Below, one piece after another: positions 1-7,419 of a stretch of 9,001 nucleotides of DNA (position 1 is the stretch's first letter; each line of letters opens with the position of its first letter). This DNA comes from Actinomycetes bacterium. GTDB taxonomy: Bacteria > Actinomycetota > Actinomycetes > Propionibacteriales > Nocardioidaceae. Location: positions 1 to 9,001 of the forward strand of contig JAKPAQ010000595.1 of the NCBI GenBank assembly GCA_029779385.1. The letters are read 5' to 3'. Both the position numbers and the translations under genes were made by a program. The notes beneath the pieces are model-generated. The model ran no database searches. It worked only from the letters and a program-made list of their open reading frames with translations, and was not told the DNA's origin.

Positions 1-528
1 CGTTCGGTCCGGGGAGAAAATCGAACTTTCCACTTCCTCGACGTCCTGCTCCAGTTCGCGAGCGACGACCTCATAGCGGTCAACGATCGCATCCATTACC
101 GCGTGCATGCCTGCAATCGGCCCCTGCCGCAAACGTTCGGGGGACCGTTCGGCCTCGTAGCGGGCCCCCGACAAGTGGGGGCCGCCGTGACGCACAGTCA
201 GCAGATAGTGCTCGCCGAGGCAGAGATTCACCTCATTTGTGGTGATGTCGTCGTCGCGGTAGGAGACGACTTTCATCGAGATGAACATGTGATCGCTAAA
301 CCGGTCGAGTTTTGGCCGCTGGTGAGACTCAAGGGCGTCTTCGATTGCCAACGGGTGCAAACCAAGAGCCCCACCGATCCGGGCCATCTCGGCCTGGGTG
401 GGGTTGTTCACCCCAATCCACAAGAAGTCGTTTCCGGTCAGAGCCGCGAGCGTGTCATCGAGGGTGTCCGGGTCGGGATCAGTCTCTTCGCGGATGCCAT
501 CGCGATAGACGGCGCAGTCGATCATCAC
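1..528 (-). CDS. corA: CorA-family Mg2+/Co2+ transporter, N-terminal half (cut by left window edge)
   Basis: Translating the minus strand from 528 gives 176 codons with no stop, starting (GTG)[10 protein letters not shown] and leaving the window at base 1. What is seen is the soluble cytoplasmic domain of CorA channels: a [12 protein letters not shown] block, then [44 protein letters not shown] and the start of the long helix ([23 protein letters not shown]). The transmembrane helices and GMN selectivity motif would lie beyond the left edge and cannot be checked. CorA forms a pentameric membrane channel for Mg2+, sometimes Co2+ or Ni2+. I prefer GTG at 528 over ATG at 525 because related actinobacterial proteins, as I recall them, begin M-I-V-D-C, which matches V/M-M-I-D-C in length. 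An in-frame TGA at 562-564 caps any longer start. It is divergent from mshC. A ZntB-like or other CorA paralogue is possible. Confidence 0.85.
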   Translation of the reverse strand, partial: MMIDCAVYRDGIREETDPDPDTLDDTLAALTGNDFLWIGVNNPTQAEMARIGGALGLHPLAIEDALESHQRPKLDRFSDHMFISMKVVSYRDDDITTNEVNLCLGEHYLLTVRHGGPHLSGARYEAERSPERLRQGPIAGMHAVMDAIVDRYEVVARELEQDVEEVESSIFSPDRT

Positions 529-534
529 CTGATC

Positions 535-540
535 ATTGTG
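535..540 (-). promoter_or_regulatory. Candidate -10 element for corA
   Basis: On the minus strand CACAAT (540 to 535) matches four of six bases of TATAAT and ends six bases before the GTG at 528, so transcription would begin at or next to the start codon (leaderless). No good -35 is seen. It overlaps the TTG of a possible mshC -35. Weak evidence taken alone. Confidence 0.3.
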
Positions 541-556
541 GCTGTAGCCGAACAGA

Positions 557-562
557 TAGGCT
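557..562 (+). promoter_or_regulatory. Candidate -10 element for leaderless mshC
   Basis: TAGGCT fits the actinobacterial TANNNT -10 consensus and is followed by seven bases (CAACGAC) and then the ATG at 570, so the transcript would start at the A of the start codon. There is no convincing Shine-Dalgarno sequence before mshC, which agrees with a leaderless message. A TTGTGG at 536-541 could serve as a weak -35 with a short 15-base spacer. Confidence 0.45.
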
Positions 563-569
563 CAACGAC

Positions 570-1793
570 ATGCAGAGTTGGCCGCAACCCCATGTTCCAG
601 TCTTGGCCGATCTTGGTCTTGGACTAGGCGACGCGGTTCGAGTGCACGACACGTCCACCGGGTCGTTAGTGCCAAGCGATCCTGAAGGTCAAGCGCGCCT
701 CTACGTTTGCGGGATTACGCCCTATGACGCGACTCATTTGGGTCACGCAAACACGTACTTGGCCTTCGACTTGCTGCAGCGCGCCTGGAAGGATCGCGGC
801 CTCGAAGTCCATTTCACTCAAAATGTCACCGACGTCGATGACCCGCTGCTCGAACGCGCGACCGCCACCGGCGTCGACTGGGTCGCCCTCGCCGAATCAG
901 AGACGCAACTGTTCCGCGAAGACATGACGGCGCTGCGGATCCTGCCGCCAGAAAACTACATCGGAGCGGTCGAGTCGATTCCGCTCGTCCTTGAGCTGAT
1001 CGAACGACTCGCCAAAACCGGCGCGGTTTATCAAGTCGATGACGACTACTACTTCGAAGTTCATGCCGCTGGTGGTTTCGGTGAGGTCTCGGGTTATTCG
1101 GCCGAACAGATGCACGAGATTTTCCCGCAGCGCGGTGGCGACCCAGCACGAGTTGGCAAACGCGACCCCCTCGACTGTCTGCTGTGGCAAGGCGAACGTC
1201 CTGGCGAACCGTCGTGGGACTCACCCCTTGGCAAGGGTCGGCCAGGTTGGCATATCGAGTGTTCGGCGATCGCCCTGCATCACTTGGGTACTGCCTTCGA
1301 CGTTCAAGGTGGCGGTTCGGATCTGATCTTCCCGCACCACGAGATGTCTGCCGCCGAAGCCGAACTCGCCACCGGCGAGCCGTTCTCACTGGCCTACGTC
1401 CACGCCGGCATGGTCGGCTTCGAGGGCGAGAAGATGAGTAAGTCGAAGGGCAACCTGGTGCTCGTTTCGCGCCTTCGTGCTGACGGCCACGACCCGATGG
1501 CGATCCGGCTTGCCCTGTTGACTCACCACTACCGCGAAGACTGGGAATGGTTCGGCCACGAGATTGCCGAGGCGCAGGAACGGCTCGCTTCGTGGCGCGC
1601 CGCGCTGGCGCGCCCGGCTGCGCCCGAAGCAGCACCCGTGGTCGCTGCCCTGCGGGCGGCTTTGACCAACGATCTCGACGCGCCCGCCGCCATCGCAGTG
1701 ATCGACGACTGGGCCGCGACCAGCGGCGACGATCCGAATGCGAGCGCAATCGTTGGTGCGGCTGTCGATGCCCTGCTCGGCGTGGAGCTTTGA
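570..1793 (+). CDS. mshC: Mycothiol cysteine ligase MshC (L-cysteine:1D-myo-inositol 2-amino-2-deoxy-alpha-D-glucopyranoside ligase)
   Basis: A 407-residue protein, near the roughly 414 residues of mycobacterial MshC. MshC joins cysteine to glucosaminyl-inositol using ATP through a cysteinyl-AMP, the penultimate step of mycothiol synthesis in the cytosol. It is a class I tRNA-synthetase relative of CysRS without the tRNA-binding part. Visible: the N-terminal MQSW as in mycobacterial Msh[19 protein letters not shown] (HIGH-like T55-H59), a KMSKS loop at 288-292, and likely zinc ligands Cys47, Cys231 and a His of FPHHE (256/257). The [12 protein letters not shown] block at 247-258 is typical of the CysRS/MshC group. 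The ATG at 570 is chosen because the conserved N-terminus starts there; the open frame runs on upstream to 312 but is antisense to corA. The C-terminus ends ALLGVEL, as in the family. The main alternative, CysRS, is disfavoured by length and by the lack of an anticodon-binding domain. Confidence 0.96.
   Translation: MQSWPQPHVPVLADLGLGLGDAVRVHDTSTGSLVPSDPEGQARLYVCGITPYDATHLGHANTYLAFDLLQRAWKDRGLEVHFTQNVTDVDDPLLERATATGVDWVALAESETQLFREDMTALRILPPENYIGAVESIPLVLELIERLAKTGAVYQVDDDYYFEVHAAGGFGEVSGYSAEQMHEIFPQRGGDPARVGKRDPLDCLLWQGERPGEPSWDSPLGKGRPGWHIECSAIALHHLGTAFDVQGGGSDLIFPHHEMSAAEAELATGEPFSLAYVHAGMVGFEGEKMSKSKGNLVLVSRLRADGHDPMAIRLALLTHHYREDWEWFGHEIAEAQERLASWRAALARPAAPEAAPVVAALRAALTNDLDAPAAIAVIDDWAATSGDDPNASAIVGAAVDALLGVEL
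1784..1787 (+). promoter_or_regulatory. Ribosome binding site of the patatin-like gene
   Basis: GGAG lies inside the last codons of mshC, ten bases before the ATG at 1798. No TANNNT element stands at leaderless spacing here, so this gene is probably translated from the mshC transcript, coupled to mshC termination. Confidence 0.5.
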
Positions 1794-1797
1794 ACCG

Positions 1798-2670
1798 ATG
1801 GCAAAAATTGCGCTGACTCTCGGTTCTGGTGGCGCGCGCGGATACGCACACATCGGCGTGATCGAAGAATTGACTGCGCGCGGCCACGAAATCGTCGCCG
1901 TCAGTGGGGCTTCGATGGGTGCACTGGTTGGTGGCCTCTACGCCACCGGAAAACTCAACGACTTCACCGACTGGTCCAAGTCACTCACCGGATTTGATGT
2001 GTTGCGGTTCCTCGACCCAAGCTGGAACGCGCCCGGGGCAGTAGCTGCCGACAAGATCATGTCTCGCTGCGCTGAAATCGCTGGCGAAGTACAAATCCAG
2101 GACCTACCGATCCCATTGACGATCGTCGCCACCGACCTGTTGGCCCAACGTGAAGTGTGGCTTCAGGAGGGTCCGCTGATCCCGGCAATCCGAGCTTCCA
2201 TTGCCATTCCGGGGATGATTTCGCCACAAACCATAAACGGCCGCGTCCTGGTTGACGGAGGACTGTTGAACCCAGTGCCAATCGAGCCGACCGCAGCAGC
2301 CGAGGCCGACTTCCGGGTGGCCGTGTCACTGCTCGGCCAACGCGAACGACAGTCCCCGGCGGTCGCCGAAGAATCCACTGCTCGCCGCGAAGACTGGTAC
2401 GACAAGGTCCTCGCGATGTTTGGTCGCGATCCACAAGTGACGCAAGAAAAAGGGCCACAGGGACCGGACCTGCGCGTCAGCGACGTCACTTCGCTTTCGC
2501 TGGACGCCGTGCAGAATCTTGTTGCCCGCTATCGAAGCGCCGGGTTCCCGCCAGATCTGCAAGTGACCGTCCCGATCAGTGCAGCCAGAACGGTTGATTT
2601 TCATCGAGCCAGCGAACTCATCGAGCTGGGTCGAGAACTTGCCACCGAAGCCTTCGATGGTCGTCTCTGA
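1798..2670 (+). CDS. Patatin-like phospholipase/esterase (RssA/NTE-type)
   Basis: A 290-residue protein with the full set of patatin marks: the oxyanion-hole loop GSGGARGYAHIGV (9-21), the nucleophile elbow GASMG with Ser39 (37-41), and the DGG motif with Asp153 (153-155), giving an intact Ser/Asp dyad. The blocks IVATDL (109-114), AIRASIAIPGM (130-140) and VLVDGGLLNPVP (150-161) match bacterial RssA/YchK and NTE-like proteins. Such enzymes hydrolyse acyl esters of lipids; the substrate here is unknown. There is no signal peptide or clear membrane span, so it is probably cytosolic or membrane-peripheral. It starts four bases after the mshC stop, so the two are probably one operon. A start at 1738 is possible in frame but lies inside mshC and adds no family sequence. 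The C-terminal third (after about residue 205) is poorly conserved and may cover the active site or bind a partner. Confidence 0.9.
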   Translation: MAKIALTLGSGGARGYAHIGVIEELTARGHEIVAVSGASMGALVGGLYATGKLNDFTDWSKSLTGFDVLRFLDPSWNAPGAVAADKIMSRCAEIAGEVQIQDLPIPLTIVATDLLAQREVWLQEGPLIPAIRASIAIPGMISPQTINGRVLVDGGLLNPVPIEPTAAAEADFRVAVSLLGQRERQSPAVAEESTARREDWYDKVLAMFGRDPQVTQEKGPQGPDLRVSDVTSLSLDAVQNLVARYRSAGFPPDLQVTVPISAARTVDFHRASELIELGRELATEAFDGRL

Positions 2671-2685
2671 AACTAAAAATTAGTT
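2671..2685. repeat. AT-rich palindrome at convergent gene ends
   Basis: AACTAA-AAA-TTAGTT is a perfect six-base inverted repeat with a three-base loop. It begins directly after the patatin stop and contains the PAC2 stop codon (TAA, 2682-2680 on minus). It could act as a small two-way transcription end, but the stem is all A/T except one G-C pair and has no U-run worth the name, so intrinsic terminator activity is doubtful. It stands out against the GC-rich surroundings. Confidence 0.3.
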
Positions 2686-3546
2686 ATCGTCGGTCGGCCG
2701 GCGAAGATAGCGCTCAAACTCACGAGCGATTGCATCGCCTGATGCTTCGGGAAGTTCACCGGCGTCGCGCTCCTCTTCCAAGGAGCGAACATACGACGCC
2801 AGGTCCTCATCCTCAGCCATGAGCTGATCGGCGGACTTTTGCCAGTCCCGGACAAACTCGGGTAGCAACCCTTGGGGCAAAGCCATCGCCAGTGCATCCT
2901 CCAGCGCACCAAGTAGTGACAAAGTGGCCTTCGGGCACGGCGGTTCCGCGAGGTAGTGGGGCACTGCCGCCCATACGCTAGCCGCGGCAAAGCCGGCGTG
3001 GGTTGCGGCGTCGTGCAGGACCGTCGAGATACCGATCGGGCCGGAGTATTTGGCCTGTTCCATCCCGAGTCGTTCCATCAACTGCGGGTCGTTCGTCATC
3101 GCGCTGGTCGCAATAGGCCGCGTGTGCGGGTTGTCAGAAAGCAACGCGCCCAACGTGACGAATTCGCGAACTCCGGCCGAGTGGGCCAGCGAAATAATCG
3201 ACGAGCAGAAGGACTGCCACCGGTAGTTGGGTTCTGGCGCGCGCACCAGCAGGACGTCGCGCGCCAAATTAGGCGGTTGGGCCAAAAAGATCGTTGGTGT
3301 CGGCCAACTGATCTCTCGTTGACCGCCTTCGCTCACGTTCAGTACCGGACGGACCGCTTGGAAGTCGTAAAAATCTTCGGGGTCAAGTTCGGCAAAGACT
3401 TCCGCATCCCACTCCTGGATCAGGTGATCGACCACTCCACTGGCCGCATCGGCAGCGTCGTTCCAGCCGTCGAAAGCCGCCACCAGCCACGGGTCACGCA
3501 GGTTCAACCAGGTTTCAGGCTCAAAAGCACCAGCAGCGTCGGTCAC
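2680..3546 (-). CDS. PAC2-family protein (proteasome-assembly-chaperone-like)
   Basis: A 288-residue protein with a GTG start (3546-3544), nine bases after the metH stop. It matches the actinobacterial PAC2/DUF75 family, whose structurally studied members include the mycobacterial Rv2125 type. Visible family blocks are PWLVAAFDGWNDAADAA (19-35), FYDFQAVRP, LLVRAPEPNYRW, the VTLGALLSDNPHTRP loop, GPIGISTVLHDAA and SVWAAVPHYL. The C-terminal part is helical and rich in acidic residues. PAC2 in eukaryotes helps assemble the 20S proteasome; the bacterial role is not established, so a proteasome link is only an inference from family and neighbourhood. The N-terminal PAC2 fold resembles nucleoside phosphorylases without their catalytic residues. 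The gene order metH then PAC2 is as in Mycobacterium. Translation is probably coupled to metH, although a TAGTCT element at the junction could also give a separate leaderless transcript. Confidence 0.92.
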   Translation of the reverse strand: MTDAAGAFEPETWLNLRDPWLVAAFDGWNDAADAASGVVDHLIQEWDAEVFAELDPEDFYDFQAVRPVLNVSEGGQREISWPTPTIFLAQPPNLARDVLLVRAPEPNYRWQSFCSSIISLAHSAGVREFVTLGALLSDNPHTRPIATSAMTNDPQLMERLGMEQAKYSGPIGISTVLHDAATHAGFAAASVWAAVPHYLAEPPCPKATLSLLGALEDALAMALPQGLLPEFVRDWQKSADQLMAEDEDLASYVRSLEEERDAGELPEASGDAIAREFERYLRRPTDDN

Positions 3547-3552
3547 CCGTTA

Positions 3553-3558
3553 AGACTA
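3553..3558 (-). promoter_or_regulatory. Possible internal -10 element for PAC2
   Basis: On the minus strand TAGTCT (3558 to 3553) overlaps the metH TAG stop and lies six bases before the GTG start of the PAC2 gene. It fits TANNNT, but the stop codon itself supplies T and A, so a chance match is quite possible. Confidence 0.25.
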
Positions 3559-6500
3559 CTCATCTTCTGTGCGGTAACCCAGATTTGAGGACAACCAGCG
3601 TTCCGTCTGAGCAACCGTCCAACCCTTGCGTTCGGCGTAGTCCTCCACCTGGTCCCGGCCGATTCGGCCAAGGACGAAGTATTGCGACTTCGGATGCGAG
3701 AAATACAGTCCGCTCACCGAGGCACCCGGCCACATTGCCATCGAATCGGTCAACTCGATACCGGCGCGTTCTTGGACGTCAAGCAGCGACCAGATCGTCG
3801 ACTTTTCGGTGTGCTCGGGGCAGGCTGGGTAGCCCGGCGCGGGCCGGATCCCGTCGTAGCGTTCCTTGATCAGGTCGGTGTTGTCGAAGTCCTCGTCGGG
3901 GGCATAACCCCAGAACTCGGTCCGGACACGTTCGTGCAGTCGCTCGGCGAACGCCTCAGCCAACCGGTCAGCCAACGCCTCGACCATGATCGCCGAATAG
4001 TCGTCCAACGCTGCCTTGAACTCCATCACTTTGTCGGTGCTGCCTAGACCGGCGGTTACCGCGAAGGCACCGATGTAGTCGGGTAACCCCGAATCGGCCG
4101 GCGCGATGAAGTCGGCCAGCGAACGGTGGGGGACACCGGGACGGTGTTCGGTCTGCTGGCGCAGGTGGTGAAACCGGCCCAACTCGGTGGTGCGTGATTC
4201 GTCGGCGTAGACGATTGTGCTGTCTTCGTCGCGCCCGGCCGGGAACAGGCCATACGCCGCCGACGCGGTCAGCCACTTCTCGTCGATGATCTTGTCGAGC
4301 ATCTCGTTCGCATCGTCAAAGAGTCGCCGCGCTGCCTCGCCTGAACCGGGGGAGTTCAAGATGTCGGGGAAAGACCCCTTCATCTCCCACGCGTTGAAGA
4401 ACGGCTGCCAGTCGATGTAGTTGCGCAGTTCGGTCAGCGAATAGTCGGTGATCGTTTGTGCGCCGAGCACCTTGGGAACTGGCGGAACGTAGTTGCTCCA
4501 GTCCAGTTCGGTCTGGTCTGCTCGCGCTGCAGCCAACGGCAGGATCTTCTTGGCGTCGCCGCGGGCCGCATGCCGTTCACGCAGCGAGTCGTAGTCGGTT
4601 TTCAGGTCCGCCAGAAGCGCCGGGCGCCTTTCGTCTGAAAGTAGCGAGGCAACCACCGGAACCGAACGGGAGGCGTCCTTGACCCAAACGACCGGGCCAT
4701 CGTATTTGCGGTCCACCTTCACCGCCGTGTGCGCGCGCGACGTGGTTGCGCCACCGATCAGTAGTGGGATTTCGAAGTTCTGCCGCTTCATCTCGGCGGC
4801 GAAGTTCTCCATCTCGTCCAGCGACGGGGTGATCAGTCCAGATAGGCCGATCACGTCGGCCTTGTGTTCGATGGCCGCATCCAAGATCTTCTGCGCCGGA
4901 ACCATCACGCCAAGGTCGATCACTTCATAGTTGTTGCACTGCAGCACCACGCCGACGATGTTCTTGCCAATGTCGTGCACATCGCCCTTGACGGTCGCCA
5001 TCACGATCGTGCCGTTGGTGTTGCTGGCGTCGCCGGGTTGCTTCTCAGCCTCGATGAACGGGATCAGGTAGGCGACCGCCTTCTTCATCACCCGCGCCGA
5101 CTTGACCACCTGCGGCAGGAACATTTTGCCGTCTCCGAACAGGTCGCCGACGACGTTCATTCCGTCCATCAACGGGCCTTCGATCACTTCAATCGGGCGG
5201 CCGCCACGTTCGGAAATCTCCCGGCGAAGCTCCTCAGTGTCGGCTTCGACGTGCGCGTCGATGCCCTTGACGAGCGCGTGGGTGATCCGTTCGGCCGGGG
5301 GCAGTTCACGCCACTCCTCGGTGGCTACCTCGGCAACGGCTCCCGTGCCGGCGAAGTCACCGGCGATTTCAAGAAGGCGTTCGGTGGCGTCCTCGCGCCG
5401 GTTCAAGATCACGTCTTCGATACGGTCGCGCAGTTCGGTGGGCACTGTGTCGTAGGGCACGAGGGCGCCGGCGTTGACGATGCCCATGTCCATGCCGGCC
5501 TTGATCGCGTGGAACAAGAACACCGCGTGGATCGCTTCGCGAACAGTGTTGTTGCCCCGGAACGAGAACGACACGTTTGAGACGCCGCCCGAAACGAGCG
5601 CACCGGGCAGGTTCTGCTTGATCCAGCGCGTCGCTTCGATGAAATCGATGCCGTAGTTCGCGTGCTCTTCGATCCCGGTCGCCACCGCGAACACGTTCGG
5701 GTCAAAAATAATGTCTTCGGCCGGGAAACCGACTTCGTCGACGAGTATCCGGTAGGCGCGGGCGCAGATCTCTTTACGGCGTTCGAGGTTGTCGGCTTGG
5801 CCGTCTTCGTCGAACGCCATGACCACGACGGCTGCGCCGTATTTGCGGCATAGGCGCGCTTCGCGAACGAACTTCTCTTCGCCTTCTTTGAGCGAGATCG
5901 AGTTCACGATCGACTTACCTTGGATGGCTTTGAGGCCGGTCTCGATCACCGGGAACTTCGATGAGTCGACCATCACCGGGACGCGGCTGATGTCGGGTTC
6001 GGTCGCGATCAGCTTGGTGAAACGATCCATCGCGGCGACGCCGTCGATCATCCCCTCATCCATGTTGATGTCAATGACTTGCGCACCGTTCTCAACCTGT
6101 TGTAGCGCGACGGCCAGGGCGGTGGGGTAGTCCTCGGCCTTGATCAGGTTCCGGAACCTCGCCGAGCCGGTGATGTTGGTTCGTTCGCCGACGTTCAAGA
6201 ACAGCGACTCTTCAACAACCGTCAACGGTTCGAGGCCAGACAGTCGCAGCGCCGGCCTGATCTCGGGCACATCGCGCGGCGTGAAACCGCCAACGACTTC
6301 GGCGATCCGGCCGATGTGCTCGGGGGTGGTGCCGCAGCAGCCGCCCACGAGGTTCAAGAATCCGGCTTCGGCGAAGTCCTTTAGCACTTCGGCGGTCTGG
6401 TTGGGGGTCTCGTCGTATTCACCGAACGCGTTCGGCAGGCCGGCATTCGGGTAACACGAAATATGACAGTCCGCAATCCGCGAAAGCTCAGCAATGTAGG

Positions 6501-7299
6501 GGCGCATTTCAGCAGCCCCGAGGGCACAGTTCAACCCGACGAGCAGGGGAGACACGTGCCGGATGGAGTTCCAGAAAGCCTCGACCGTTTGGCCAGACAG
6601 GGTGCGACCGGAAGCGTCGGTGATCGTGCCCGAGATGATCACCGGCCAGCGGCGGCCCTGCTGTTCGAACAGGGTTTCAACCGCGAAAATCGCTGCCTTG
6701 GCGTTCAGCGTGTCGAAGATCGTTTCGATCATCAACAGGTCGGCGCCACCGTCGACCAACGCTTGAGCGGCCACCAAATAGGCGTCGACGAGTTGATCCC
6801 AGGTGACGTTTCGTGCGCCTGGGTCGTTCACGTCGGGAGAGATTGACGCAGTGCGCGTGGTCGGGCCCAACGCGCCAGCCACATAGCGAGGTCGGTCGGC
6901 GGTGGCGACCTCGTCGGCCACCTCACGCGCCAACTTCGCGGCCGCATAGTTCAACTCATACGCCAGGTCGACCATCTCGTAGTCGTTTAGCGAGATCGCG
7001 TTCGCGCTGAACGTGTTCGTTTCGATGATGTCGGCGCCGGCCAGCAGGTACTCGCGGTGAATGTCGGCGATGATCTTCGGCTGAGTCAAGGTCAACAGAT
7101 CGTTGTTGCCGATGACGTCGCAGGACCAGTTGGCGAACCGGTCGCCGCGATATCCAGCCTCATCGGGCCGGTCGCGTTGGATCGCAGTTCCCATCGCCCC
7201 GTCAAGGATCAGGATCCGCTTGGCCATCTCGGCGCGAAGCGTCTCGGTTGCGTCCGGGCGGTGCGAAACCACGAAGGGCGAAGCAGTTGACTCAGTCAT
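3556..7299 (-). CDS. metH: Cobalamin-dependent methionine synthase MetH
   Basis: A 1247-residue protein, close to the 1227 of E. coli MetH. It moves a methyl group from 5-methyltetrahydrofolate via methylcobalamin to homocysteine, giving methionine and tetrahydrofolate. Four modules are complete: homocysteine domain (about 25-340) with zinc ligands Cys258 (GLNCALG) and Cys321/Cys322 ([10 protein letters not shown]); pterin-binding domain (about 365-640, [14 protein letters not shown]); cobalamin domain with helical cap (about 660-895), with the DxHxxG axial-ligand motif D773-H775-G778, GLSGLITPS (818-826) and GGATTS; and the SAM-binding reactivation domain (about 930-1240) with [12 protein letters not shown] (1152-1163). 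All key residues are present. The ATG at 7299 has GAGG ten bases upstream. The sequence resembles E. coli MetH throughout much more than mycobacterial MetH (see findings). The cell must obtain B12 and a reductase for reactivation; neither gene is in view. The PAC2 gene follows in the same operon. Confidence 0.98.
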   Translation of the reverse strand: MTESTASPFVVSHRPDATETLRAEMAKRILILDGAMGTAIQRDRPDEAGYRGDRFANWSCDVIGNNDLLTLTQPKIIADIHREYLLAGADIIETNTFSANAISLNDYEMVDLAYELNYAAAKLAREVADEVATADRPRYVAGALGPTTRTASISPDVNDPGARNVTWDQLVDAYLVAAQALVDGGADLLMIETIFDTLNAKAAIFAVETLFEQQGRRWPVIISGTITDASGRTLSGQTVEAFWNSIRHVSPLLVGLNCALGAAEMRPYIAELSRIADCHISCYPNAGLPNAFGEYDETPNQTAEVLKDFAEAGFLNLVGGCCGTTPEHIGRIAEVVGGFTPRDVPEIRPALRLSGLEPLTVVEESLFLNVGERTNITGSARFRNLIKAEDYPTALAVALQQVENGAQVIDINMDEGMIDGVAAMDRFTKLIATEPDISRVPVMVDSSKFPVIETGLKAIQGKSIVNSISLKEGEEKFVREARLCRKYGAAVVVMAFDEDGQADNLERRKEICARAYRILVDEVGFPAEDIIFDPNVFAVATGIEEHANYGIDFIEATRWIKQNLPGALVSGGVSNVSFSFRGNNTVREAIHAVFLFHAIKAGMDMGIVNAGALVPYDTVPTELRDRIEDVILNRREDATERLLEIAGDFAGTGAVAEVATEEWRELPPAERITHALVKGIDAHVEADTEELRREISERGGRPIEVIEGPLMDGMNVVGDLFGDGKMFLPQVVKSARVMKKAVAYLIPFIEAEKQPGDASNTNGTIVMATVKGDVHDIGKNIVGVVLQCNNYEVIDLGVMVPAQKILDAAIEHKADVIGLSGLITPSLDEMENFAAEMKRQNFEIPLLIGGATTSRAHTAVKVDRKYDGPVVWVKDASRSVPVVASLLSDERRPALLADLKTDYDSLRERHAARGDAKKILPLAAARADQTELDWSNYVPPVPKVLGAQTITDYSLTELRNYIDWQPFFNAWEMKGSFPDILNSPGSGEAARRLFDDANEMLDKIIDEKWLTASAAYGLFPAGRDEDSTIVYADESRTTELGRFHHLRQQTEHRPGVPHRSLADFIAPADSGLPDYIGAFAVTAGLGSTDKVMEFKAALDDYSAIMVEALADRLAEAFAERLHERVRTEFWGYAPDEDFDNTDLIKERYDGIRPAPGYPACPEHTEKSTIWSLLDVQERAGIELTDSMAMWPGASVSGLYFSHPKSQYFVLGRIGRDQVEDYAERKGWTVAQTERWLSSNLGYRTEDE

Positions 7300-7309
7300 C
7301 GAAGAAAGA

Positions 7310-7313
7310 CCTC
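7310..7313 (-). promoter_or_regulatory. Ribosome binding site of metH
   Basis: GAGG on the minus strand (7313 to 7310), ten bases before the ATG at 7299. This marks metH as a leadered message, unlike several neighbours, and the preceding UGCUG could pair with CAGCA at 7341-7337 and so draw this site into a hairpin. Confidence 0.5.
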
Positions 7314-7388
7314 AGCAGCGGTTACGAGTTAGGGGGTGCTGGGATCTTCCAGCCTGCGGCGGGCTCGCCTCGGCCTCGGGAAGAATCC
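7313..7388 (-). promoter_or_regulatory. Structured leader of metH (candidate regulatory RNA)
   Basis: Read on the minus strand, GGATTCTTCC (7388-7379) pairs with GGAAGATCC (7350-7342), nine base pairs with a single bulged base at 7384. Inside lie a GCC/GGC helix (7374-7372 with 7354-7352) and a GGCG/CGCC helix with a four-base loop (7369-7366 with 7361-7358). The second arm can instead form GCTGG (7353-7349) with CCAGC (7342-7338), and the downstream CAGCA (7341-7337) can pair with TGCTG (7317-7313) beside the ribosome binding site. These helices exclude one another. I recognise no known riboswitch class: it is too short for a cobalamin riboswitch and lacks SAM-I/IV core motifs. The hairpin could also be a DNA site or chance. 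Confidence 0.35.
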
Positions 7389-7402
7389 GAACTATCTGCG
7401 CC

Positions 7403-7415
7403 AGTCTACGGTAGA
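7403..7415. promoter_or_regulatory. Overlapping divergent promoter core for the HAD gene (+) and metH (-), 11-bp dyad
   Basis: TCTAC-G-GTAGA (7405-7415) is a perfect inverted repeat about one central base. On plus it holds TACGGT (7407-7412), a TANNNT -10 element seven bases before the HAD ATG at 7420. On minus it holds TACCGT (7413-7408), and TAGACT (7408-7403) lies directly beside it; either would start metH transcripts near 7396-7401, giving a leader of about 100 bases. No clear -35 is visible on either side. It may be a symmetric bidirectional -10, a repressor site, or both. Confidence 0.4.
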
Positions 7416-7419
7416 AGTC

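Noticed and set aside
312..569. Upstream in-frame extension of mshC by 86 codons
   Set aside because: The added sequence is arginine-rich, matches nothing in MshC and is antisense to the corA coding region; the family N-terminus MQSW begins at 570.
103..627. Plus-strand open frame of 174 residues
   Set aside because: It is the antisense shadow of corA, whose minus-strand translation gives clear CorA family blocks.
1738..1797. Earlier start for the patatin gene
   Set aside because: It lies within mshC, and the patatin core starts at the ATG at 1798, which has a ribosome site at 1784-1787.
826..1887. Minus-strand open frame of 353 residues across mshC
   Set aside because: Arg/Ser-rich shadow composition opposite a well-conserved mshC; no recognisable domain.
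2956..3588. Plus-strand open frame of 210 residues
   Set aside because: Antisense to PAC2 and the metH end; composition is that of a reverse-frame shadow.
4864..5580. Plus-strand open frame of 238 residues inside metH
   Set aside because: Typical His/Asp/Val-rich antisense frame over a conserved enzyme, here the MetH cobalamin region; the sense strand explains the codon pattern completely.
7342..7388. Intrinsic terminator
   Set aside because: Neither strand has a U-run after the stem, and the stem lies in a divergent promoter region rather than at a gene end.
7336..7419. GTG at 7336 as a longer start of the HAD gene, and a minus-strand frame 7650-7312
   Set aside because: The extension crosses the hairpin and promoter core and adds no HAD-family sequence; the minus frame is a shadow of the HAD gene.
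7300..7419. Cobalamin or SAM riboswitch before metH
   Set aside because: The region is about 120 bases and lacks the B12-box (GCCACTG) and recognisable SAM-I/SAM-IV core elements; only an unclassified hairpin set is supported.
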